Shown here: piece after piece, positions 58,823-64,000 of the stretch
Numbering within the stretch: the stretch's first letter is position 1
Layout of the letters: every line of letters starts with the position of its first letter
Assembly (NCBI GenBank): GCA_964575605.1
Contig: CAZNRN010000003.1
Span: 1 to 64,000, forward strand
Length of the DNA: 64,000 nt
Source: JAPWJZ01 sp964575605
Lineage (GTDB): Bacteria; Pseudomonadota; Alphaproteobacteria; Micavibrionales; UBA2020
Reading direction: 5' to 3'
Notes under the pieces: generated by a model
Seen by the model: the letters and a program-made list of their open reading frames with translations, nothing else
Told to the model about the DNA's origin: nothing
Database searches by the model: none
Translations under genes and position numbers: made by a program

Positions 58823-59596
58823 CTATTTCTTTTCCGGACCTGCAGGCTTTTTCGGCGGGATATATCCCGGCAGTTTTGATGCCGCGGGGTCGCGCGCGAG
58901 TTCGACGGCTTTTTTCAGCGCTTTGCTGAAATCCTTGTCGACATCAGCCCTGGGTATCAGCTTGCGAAAATAATCGGCCCATTTGAATTCGGCGAAGGGC
59001 GTCCAGTCTTTCTTGAAGGCGCCTTCGTTGCGGGCGAAACCGGCCAGTGCGCGGTAGGGGTCATCCTGCATTTTGGTCAGTGAATCCGGTATCTCGCCTA
59101 TCGCGCGTTTCTTGCCGTCGGCGTCGTAGGGATAGACGTAGTTCATCTCCTCCATCTTCTTCCAGAAGGCGGCGACGGTCATGTGGGAATAATCGGCCTC
59201 AACCTGTACGGGCGCCGTAGTGTGGCCTTCGCGGATAAGGGCGAGGCCGAGGTGATGGTGATCTATAATATATGCATCGCCGTCCGGGCCCATCACCACG
59301 CGGATCGGGCGTTCGGTGATGAAATCGTCCAGCTTGTCTTTCTTGTCCTTGGCGAGCTTGCGCAGGCGGTCCTGCTTCAGCTCCACTTGCTTCATGCCAA
59401 CGCAGAGCTGTGTCGGGCGCAGCTTTTTCAGCTTTACTTCGACAAGTTTCGGCTTGCCTTTATCCTTGCCGGCGGGGCCGGGCGTATCGTTGCCTGCGGC
59501 GAAATCGACGCCGGTCATGGCGGCAAAGCTGCGCGCGGCGCGTTCGAATACGGCCGAGATACGGTCGCTTAAACTTTTGCCTGCGTCTTTACCCAT
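58823..59596 (-). CDS. ParB/sulfiredoxin-superfamily (ParBc_2-like) protein
   Basis: 257 residues, cytosolic. The central part has VKLKKLRPTQLCVGMKQVELKQDRL, then PIRVVMGPDGDAYIIDHHHLGLALIREG (about 110-138). The latter is the D-x-HHL-x-x-AL signature of the ParBc_2 group of ParB-like nuclease/ATPase folds, often annotated as chromosome partitioning proteins though without a helix-turn-helix. A second family region, FWKKMEEMNYVYPYDADGKKR, follows. It ends in a Lys/Pro tail (PPKKPAGPEKK). The true role is unknown. It is convergent with the gene at 57836, 3 bp away. Confidence 0.75.
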   Translation of the reverse strand: MGKDAGKSLSDRISAVFERAARSFAAMTGVDFAAGNDTPGPAGKDKGKPKLVEVKLKKLRPTQLCVGMKQVELKQDRLRKLAKDKKDKLDDFITERPIRVVMGPDGDAYIIDHHHLGLALIREGHTTAPVQVEADYSHMTVAAFWKKMEEMNYVYPYDADGKKRAIGEIPDSLTKMQDDPYRALAGFARNEGAFKKDWTPFAEFKWADYFRKLIPRADVDKDFSKALKKAVELARDPAASKLPGYIPPKKPAGPEKK

Positions 59597-59670
59597 GGCA
59601 TCCTTTATTTGAATTTCTGCATAGGTAAATCAAAATACCATATAACGCGATAGTTATTATCCCGCCGTGA

Positions 59671-59692
59671 AGTTATTTATATCTAAATAACT
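59671..59692. promoter_or_regulatory. 9-4-9 inverted repeat upstream of the first SPFH gene
   Basis: AGTTATTTA-TATC-TAAATAACT is a perfect inverted repeat in the AT-rich 231-bp gap between divergent genes (59596 and 59828). It lies 35 bp upstream of the predicted -35 element of the SPFH gene, a fitting place for an activator or repressor site. Confidence 0.5.
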
Positions 59693-59726
59693 GATTTTAA
59701 ATGATAAAATTAAATCCAGAAATGAA

Positions 59727-59756
59727 TTGACATAACTCGAATAAATGGTCTAAAAG
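59727..59756 (+). promoter_or_regulatory. Predicted sigma-70-type promoter of the first SPFH gene
   Basis: TTGACA (59727-59732), 18-bp spacer, TAAAAG (59751-59756), 72 bp upstream of the ATG at 59828. An AGAGGAGA ribosome site precedes that ATG. Confidence 0.6.
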
Positions 59757-59827
59757 ATGTTACGAAAAATAATTCAAACCCGATGGCCGGCTCGCAAGCC
59801 GTAACAATAATAGAGGAGACTTAGCAG

Positions 59828-60814
59828 ATGCCTTTGAATGACCCCAAAACGATTACCAAACTTGTCGCCGGCACCCTGACCGCCGCTTTCGTCGTGGCCG
59901 CTGGTTTCAGCTCGTTCTACACCGTTGAAAAATCAGAGATGGCGAACGTCCGCCGCTTCGGTGACCCCGTGTACGACCAGCCCGTCGGCTCCGGCCCCCA
60001 CATGAAAATCCCCTTCGTCGACAAAGTCGACAAAATCCAGGTCTCGCTGACCACGCTGCACATCCCTGCGTTCAAGGTGAACACGGTAGACAACCAGCAG
60101 ATCACGCTCGACCTGAACTTCAACTTCACCGTGCCCTCGCACCAGGTCAACCACTTGCTGTATGAAGTGGGCAAAACGGGCGGCAACATCGACGCATCGA
60201 TCATCCCCGTGGTGATGGACCGCGCCGGCCGCGTGTTCAACAAACAGAACACAACCACCATCTCGCTGAAACGCGAAGAGATCCAGGCTGAAGTGACGAA
60301 AGAAGTCTTCAACTCGGTGAAAGACCTTTTCGGCATTGAACCGCATTCGCTGCAGTTCGCGCAGATCCAGTACTCGCCCGCCTTCGTTGAATCGAACGAA
60401 AACGCCGTGAAAGCGAAAAACGCGGCCGTCGCCGAGGAAAACAAGGTGGCTGTCGAGAAAGCCATCGCCGACCAGGCCGTCATCAAGGCAAAAGGCCAGG
60501 CAGACGCAGCGATCGAATCTGCACGCGGCGAATCGCAATCCGTCCTGCTCCGCGCCCAGTCGGAAAAGACGCGCCTCGAACTGCAAGGCCAGGGCCAATC
60601 CGCCCTGCTGCGCACCGAGATCGCGACCTTCGGCTCGCCCGAACTCTACATCAAATACCTGAACGCGAAGGCACAGAACCTCTGGGACGGCCGCGCGCCC
60701 CAGGTCGTGTCCGGCAACGGTGGCGGCTCTACAGTCGTGGTACCCCTGCCCGGTCTGGAAGCTGCCCCGGCTTCGAAAGCACCGGCTTCGGCTCCGGCAC
60801 CTGTTATGAAATAA
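59828..60814 (+). CDS. SPFH/prohibitin-family protein, copy 1
   Basis: 328 residues. A single N-terminal TM helix (about 12-30) is followed by the SPFH domain (about 35-215: YTVEKSEMANVRRFGDPVYDQPVGSGPHMKIPFVDKV as its parts VRRFGDPVY and GPHMKIPFVDKV) and an Ala/Glu-rich coiled coil (about 195-260). The C-terminal tail is Pro/Ala-rich. SPFH proteins form large membrane-attached rings that organise microdomains or control proteases such as FtsH. It is followed by a terminator and a near-identical paralogue. Residues from about 173 to 284 are encoded by DNA identical to copy 2. Confidence 0.9.
   Translation: MPLNDPKTITKLVAGTLTAAFVVAAGFSSFYTVEKSEMANVRRFGDPVYDQPVGSGPHMKIPFVDKVDKIQVSLTTLHIPAFKVNTVDNQQITLDLNFNFTVPSHQVNHLLYEVGKTGGNIDASIIPVVMDRAGRVFNKQNTTTISLKREEIQAEVTKEVFNSVKDLFGIEPHSLQFAQIQYSPAFVESNENAVKAKNAAVAEENKVAVEKAIADQAVIKAKGQADAAIESARGESQSVLLRAQSEKTRLELQGQGQSALLRTEIATFGSPELYIKYLNAKAQNLWDGRAPQVVSGNGGGSTVVVPLPGLEAAPASKAPASAPAPVMK
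60344..60681 (+). repeat. 338-bp block identical to 61555-61892 (copy 1)
   Basis: Every base from CATTCGCTGCAG to CACAGAACCT matches the second SPFH gene, including all third codon positions, at an offset of 1211 bp. Outside the block the two genes differ by many synonymous and some amino-acid changes. Confidence 0.9.
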
Positions 60815-60839
60815 CGATTAGATAAGACTTGCTAAGAAG

Positions 60840-60868
60840 AAGCCGCCCTCTTCCGGGGGCGGCTTTTT
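60840..60868 (+). terminator. Intrinsic terminator of SPFH copy 1
   Basis: AAGCCGCCC and GGGCGGCTT form a 9-bp stem around 8 bases, followed by TTT. The region after it (60869-61029) is AT-rich and should hold a separate promoter for copy 2. Confidence 0.8.
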
Positions 60869-61029
60869 CCTTGTCCGCGCGTAGTCCCCCGGCTGTCCGC
60901 CATCCTGTTGATCTAATAAGTATAAATATTGCTGCCCGCGTTTTTTACGGAATATTTACTATGCGGCACGCTGTTGAATATGTAAATTTCAGCCACGTTA
61001 TTCGAGCCTTCATTACAGGAGTACAATCC

Positions 61030-62016
61030 ATGGCAATACCCAATATTACATCAGGTGGTGTCAAAAAAATCGCCGCGGGCAGTCTTGCGGCGGTCTTCGT
61101 ACTGGCAGCGGGCTTTGGCTCGTTCTACACCGTTGAAAAATCCGAGATGGCAAACGTGCGCCGCTTCGGTGACCCCGTGTACGACCAGCCCGTCGGCTCC
61201 GGCCCCCACATGAAAATCCCCTTCGTCGACAAAGTCGACAAAATCCAGGTTTCACTGACCACGCTGCACATCCCTCCCTTCAAGGTGAACACGGTCGACA
61301 ACCAGCAGATCACGCTCGACCTGAACTTCAACTTCACCGTGCCGCAGAACAAGGTCAACCACCTGCTGTATGAGGTGGGAAGATCGGGCAATTCCGACAT
61401 TACGGAGAGCATCATCCCCGTGGTGATGGACCGCGCCGGCCGCGTGTTCAACAAGCAGAACACGACCACCATCTCGCTGAAACGCGAAGAGATTCAGGCC
61501 GAAGTGACGAAAGAAGTCTTCAACTCGGTACGCGAACAGTTCGGCCTGGAGCCACATTCGCTGCAGTTCGCGCAGATCCAGTACTCGCCCGCCTTCGTTG
61601 AATCGAACGAAAACGCCGTGAAAGCGAAAAACGCGGCCGTCGCCGAGGAAAACAAGGTGGCTGTCGAGAAAGCCATCGCCGACCAGGCCGTCATCAAGGC
61701 AAAAGGCCAGGCAGACGCAGCGATCGAATCTGCACGCGGCGAATCGCAATCCGTCCTGCTCCGCGCCCAGTCGGAAAAGACGCGCCTCGAACTGCAAGGC
61801 CAGGGCCAATCCGCCCTGCTGCGCACCGAGATCGCGACCTTCGGCTCGCCCGAACTCTACATCAAATACCTGAACGCGAAGGCACAGAACCTGTGGGACG
61901 GCAAAGCCCCGCAAGTCATGTCCGGCGCCGGCGGTTCTTCGACCGTCGTCGTCCCGCTGCCGCTGACCGAGCAAGCGCCCGCTGCAAAAGCGCCCGCTCC
62001 CCAGCCGAAGCCGTAA
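61030..62016 (+). CDS. SPFH/prohibitin-family protein, copy 2
   Basis: 328 residues, the same length as copy 1. The ATG at 61030 (TACAGGAGTACAATCC upstream) is chosen because it aligns with copy 1; the longer open frame upstream is not gene-like. TM helix about 13-31, SPFH domain about 35-215, coiled coil about 195-260, Pro/Ala/Lys tail. Differences from copy 1 are concentrated in the first 20 residues, in the GRSGNSDITESI loop near 115-122, around residue 165-170 and in the tail, so the two could form mixed rings with different N-terminal or tail contacts. Confidence 0.9.
   Translation: MAIPNITSGGVKKIAAGSLAAVFVLAAGFGSFYTVEKSEMANVRRFGDPVYDQPVGSGPHMKIPFVDKVDKIQVSLTTLHIPPFKVNTVDNQQITLDLNFNFTVPQNKVNHLLYEVGRSGNSDITESIIPVVMDRAGRVFNKQNTTTISLKREEIQAEVTKEVFNSVREQFGLEPHSLQFAQIQYSPAFVESNENAVKAKNAAVAEENKVAVEKAIADQAVIKAKGQADAAIESARGESQSVLLRAQSEKTRLELQGQGQSALLRTEIATFGSPELYIKYLNAKAQNLWDGKAPQVMSGAGGSSTVVVPLPLTEQAPAAKAPAPQPKP
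61555..61892 (+). repeat. 338-bp block identical to 60344-60681 (copy 2)
   Basis: Second member of the identical pair described at 60344. It codes for the end of the SPFH domain and the whole coiled coil. Confidence 0.9.
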
Positions 62017-62035
62017 TTACTTCCTGCTAAGGAAA

Positions 62036-62061
62036 AAGCCAGCCTCTCGCGAGGCTGGCTT
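62036..62061. terminator. Intrinsic terminator between SPFH copy 2 and the DUF4142 gene
   Basis: AAGCCAGCCTC and GAGGCTGGCTT form an 11-bp stem around TCGC, followed on the plus strand by TTTTTTCTT and on the minus strand by TTTCC, so it can serve both convergent genes. Confidence 0.85.
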
Positions 62062-62083
62062 TTTTTCTTGGGGCGAAGCCGGA

Positions 62084-62596
62084 TTAGTCGACTTTGCTTT
62101 CAAGCTCGTCGGCGTGCTTGCCGTGTTCTTTCAGCTTGGGCAGCGTTTCGGCCGCAAAGATTTTCAGGTTCTGGGTATCGCCCTTGCCTGCAAAATCTTC
62201 AAAAAGGTCGATGGCTTTTTTATGGGCGCTTTCTTGCGCTTCCATGTAAGCCTCGTCGAATTTCTCGGGCTTGGCGTCTTTCAGCTTGGCCAGCGTTTTG
62301 GCATCTTTGTCATCCAGTGACGCGGGCAGCTTGGCCGTGTCGATGTTGTCTTTCGCGGCAGCGTCTTTCATTTTAGCGGCAGCGGCGGTGTGGTCGTCGA
62401 TCATCTGTTTTGCAAAGCTTTTTACTTCCGCATTGCTCGAGCGGTCCAGCGCGAGCTTGCTGGATTCAATTTCGAAGTTGGTGGCGAGCGCCGCCTTGGT
62501 GACGAATTCGAGGGCGGTTTCCTTGGCAAAGGCGGGCGCCGAAATCATGGATGCCGCGATAATGACGGAAGCGGCGAGTTTGGATACTTCTTTCAT
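62084..62596 (-). CDS. DUF4142-family exported protein
   Basis: 170 residues from the ATG at 62596 (AAGGAGAG upstream). A signal peptide (ending SAPAFAKE, about residues 1-24) is followed by a four-helix DUF4142 (ferritin-like) domain: FVTKAALATNFEIESSKLAL, VKSFAKQMIDDHTAAAAKMK, FDEAYMEAQESAHKKAIDLFEDF and AAETLPKLKEHGKHADEL. The pattern of His and Glu residues (DDH, SAHKK) suggests possible metal binding. Function in the periplasm unknown. Confidence 0.88.
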   Translation of the reverse strand: MKEVSKLAASVIIAASMISAPAFAKETALEFVTKAALATNFEIESSKLALDRSSNAEVKSFAKQMIDDHTAAAAKMKDAAAKDNIDTAKLPASLDDKDAKTLAKLKDAKPEKFDEAYMEAQESAHKKAIDLFEDFAGKGDTQNLKIFAAETLPKLKEHGKHADELESKVD

Positions 62597-62706
62597 GTGA
62601 TCTCTCCTTGAGGGAACAAATTTTGATTCAGACGGCAAACAGCGGAGATGGCTGTACAGTTCCCTTGCCTCGAAAATTCAAGGCTTTACAGAGTCGATAT
62701 TGGAAA

Positions 62707-63402
62707 TTATTTGGAAAGGATACCTTTAAGTTCCTGCAGGCCGCCTTCGACGCCTTCCAGCGTTTGTACGGCGGCGCCCTTCAGCGTGGCCTTCACGACG
62801 CCGACGGAACTGGTGAGTATAACGCGGTTCATTACCTGAGCCGCGACCTGTGCAGGCGTGGCGGGGTTTTTCTCGGACCCGATATTATTGATGACGATAT
62901 CCGGCATGCCAACGGGGCCGGAGCTAAGGCCCTGCACCGCCGGTATCAGACGCGGTCCCACGATTTTTAATTTGCGGATGACGACATCGGGCGATTTTAC
63001 GTCCGTGGTTGTTGCATTGCGCGTGTTATCCCGCACGCGGTCGAAATTGCTGCCCGCTGTGCCGGTTTCATAAACGATGTTCATGCCTTCGACGACGATT
63101 GAATTGATTACGACAAGGTTGCGGTCGACGCTTTCCAGCGTCAGGGTGATGTTGCCGGTTTCCAGCAGCTGTTTCGCCTCGAAACCTTTAGGGTTTCCCA
63201 CGATAAGGGACGAGAGCTTCGCCTCCATATTGCGCACCGAAACGCTGAGGTCCTTTACCTTTACGGGTACGCCCAGCGCCTCGCTGCCCGCCTGCTCGAT
63301 CACTCGCTCGGCGGCGCCGGTAAAATAGAAATAAACCCAGCCCGCACCGGCCAGCGCCAGCAGCAGGACAAGGATGGCAAGGAATTTTCCGGCCTTTTTC
63401 AT
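62707..63402 (-). CDS. AsmA-like membrane-anchored periplasmic protein
   Basis: 231 residues. One N-terminal TM helix (KAGKFLAILVLLLALAGAGWVY) is followed by a beta-rich domain with VPVKVKDLSVSVRNMEAKLSSLIVGNPKGF and repeated strand pairs (VVINSIVVEGMNIVYETG), reminiscent of the AsmA/DUF748 superfamily that bridges the envelope. It is short for that family. Its ATG overlaps the stop of the gene upstream (63399-63761, ATGA overlap). Confidence 0.6.
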   Translation of the reverse strand: MKKAGKFLAILVLLLALAGAGWVYFYFTGAAERVIEQAGSEALGVPVKVKDLSVSVRNMEAKLSSLIVGNPKGFEAKQLLETGNITLTLESVDRNLVVINSIVVEGMNIVYETGTAGSNFDRVRDNTRNATTTDVKSPDVVIRKLKIVGPRLIPAVQGLSSGPVGMPDIVINNIGSEKNPATPAQVAAQVMNRVILTSSVGVVKATLKGAAVQTLEGVEGGLQELKGILSK

Positions 63403-63761
63403 GGTTTGGGACCTGCAGGTGTTACGCGGGGCACAGCGGGTAGTTTTGCCGAGAGTGCGGCCAGTGCATCTTTATCAGGACCGGAGGGCAAGACAGCCTG
63501 CGCCTCCGCGACGACGGCCAGCCGCTGCGGCGTTACTTTTTCGTATGTGTCCCGCAGCGCCGCCGAAGCGGGCCCTGCAGGCGGCTCATCAAAAGCGCCG
63601 GTCATTTCATGATCTATCTCGAGGCCAGCATCCTGCTGCAGCTTCACAAGCTTGTCGGCAAGCGCTCCCTTCCCCGCACCGCGCAATGCTGTCTCCGCAC
63701 GATCAAAAGCGGGCCCGTGTTCGGCGATCAGGAAAAGCGTATCGAGGTCGAGGATTGCCAT
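63399..63761 (-). CDS. Hypothetical protein, coupled to the AsmA-like gene
   Basis: 120 residues, cytosolic, not recognised. A helical start (MAILDLDTLFLIAEHGPAFDR), then a charged helical region and a Pro-rich end (LPAVPRVTPAGPKP). It lies 1 bp behind the gene at 63763 and overlaps the next gene by 4 bp, so three genes form one operon. Confidence 0.6.
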   Translation of the reverse strand: MAILDLDTLFLIAEHGPAFDRAETALRGAGKGALADKLVKLQQDAGLEIDHEMTGAFDEPPAGPASAALRDTYEKVTPQRLAVVAEAQAVLPSGPDKDALAALSAKLPAVPRVTPAGPKP

Positions 63762-63762
63762 G

Positions 63763-64000
63763 TTACGCCGCTACCCCTGCCGAAGGCTCGATATCCGCCG
63801 GCGTAATCGTAATGGTGTCTTCGCGGGTCATGTTTTCTTTCCCTGCGACGCGGTTCGTCAGGCGTTCCAGCGATTCATCGAAAATCTGCTTGATCCACGG
63901 CGCATGGCCGAACTGCTTTTCATCCTTGCCTGCGGTTTTTTCGATGATCTGCTGCAACGTCTTGCGGCAACCCTGCTGCACGGCGTAGTTATTGTCCTGC
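63763..64000 (-). CDS. Hypothetical protein, C-terminal part (5' end outside the window)
   Basis: The frame is open from the window edge to the stop at 63763. The visible 78 residues are mostly helical (QQGCRKTLQQIIEKTAGKDE, QIFDESLERLTNRVAGKE), then ITITPADIEPSAGVAA. A GTG at 63981 is in frame but need not be the start, since the frame stays open upstream. No family was recognised. It is first of the three-gene minus-strand operon ending at 62707. Confidence 0.55.
   Translation of the reverse strand, partial: QDNNYAVQQGCRKTLQQIIEKTAGKDEKQFGHAPWIKQIFDESLERLTNRVAGKENMTREDTITITPADIEPSAGVAA

Overview
The window reads as ordinary chromosome of a moderately GC-rich alphaproteobacterium. The best markers are gene orders typical of that class: hom-glpX-recJ, rplM-rpsI, and rpmF-plsX-fabH-ihfA-merR with a DUF177 (YceD) gene and a BamE-type lipoprotein gene further along. 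Many small genes are not recognisable, and the genus cannot be fixed from the sequence alone; a Micavibrio-like lineage is a guess. No rRNA, CRISPR array, transposase, integrase or prophage module was seen. Two tRNA genes (Glu-UUC, Pro-GGG) are present, both with encoded CCA.

Layout. 0-6.4 kb: a CmoA-like/ICMT-like methyltransferase pair, an aldehyde dehydrogenase divergent from soluble pyrophosphatase (ppa), two small exported proteins, a membrane-anchored class III nucleotide cyclase and tRNA-Glu. 6.4-13.7 kb: recJ, glpX, hom, an OmpA-type lipoprotein, a gamma carbonic anhydrase, rpsI-rplM and cutA. 13.8-34 kb: a signalling region with four histidine kinases (three of them hybrids), cheR and cheB without receptor, cheA or cheW, two proteins carrying a C-terminal receiver, and a CBS-domain protein. 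Interspersed are a MuiA-like (DUF4139) protein, two putative HExxH metallopeptidases, and a small operon behind a helically phased operator array at 27.3 kb. 34-41.5 kb: tRNA-Pro and the lipid/ribosome cluster merR, ihfA, fabH, plsX, rpmF, followed by an ankyrin protein, a glycine-zipper lipoprotein and DUF177. 41.6-52.6 kb: mostly envelope and accessory genes (Sel1-like, methyltransferase, lipoproteins, PQ-loop-like membrane protein, prolyl aminopeptidase, BamE, OmpA, esterase, ankyrin, HEMTH protein). 52.8-55.1 kb: a carboxylate-amine ligase/ATP-grasp pair that probably builds an amide-linked product. 55.2-64 kb: a K+-independent-type H+-translocating pyrophosphatase, a ParB-like protein, two tandem SPFH proteins sharing a 338-bp perfectly identical block, a DUF4142 protein, an AsmA-like protein and two small genes.

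How it fits together. The 14.6-20.8 kb operon (kinase, hybrid kinase, cheR, cheB) looks like a phosphorelay coupled to a CheR/CheB pair rather than classical chemotaxis. The 29-33.5 kb genes suggest a second phosphorelay in which a hybrid kinase with an Hpt domain serves two REC proteins. Cytosolic ppa and membrane hppA are both present, so pyrophosphate can be hydrolysed or used for proton pumping. The least explained items are the phased operator array with its ribbon-helix-helix-like gene, a 19-bp palindrome shared by two distant promoters, and the amide-ligase pair with an odd proline-rich, aromatic C-terminal tail.
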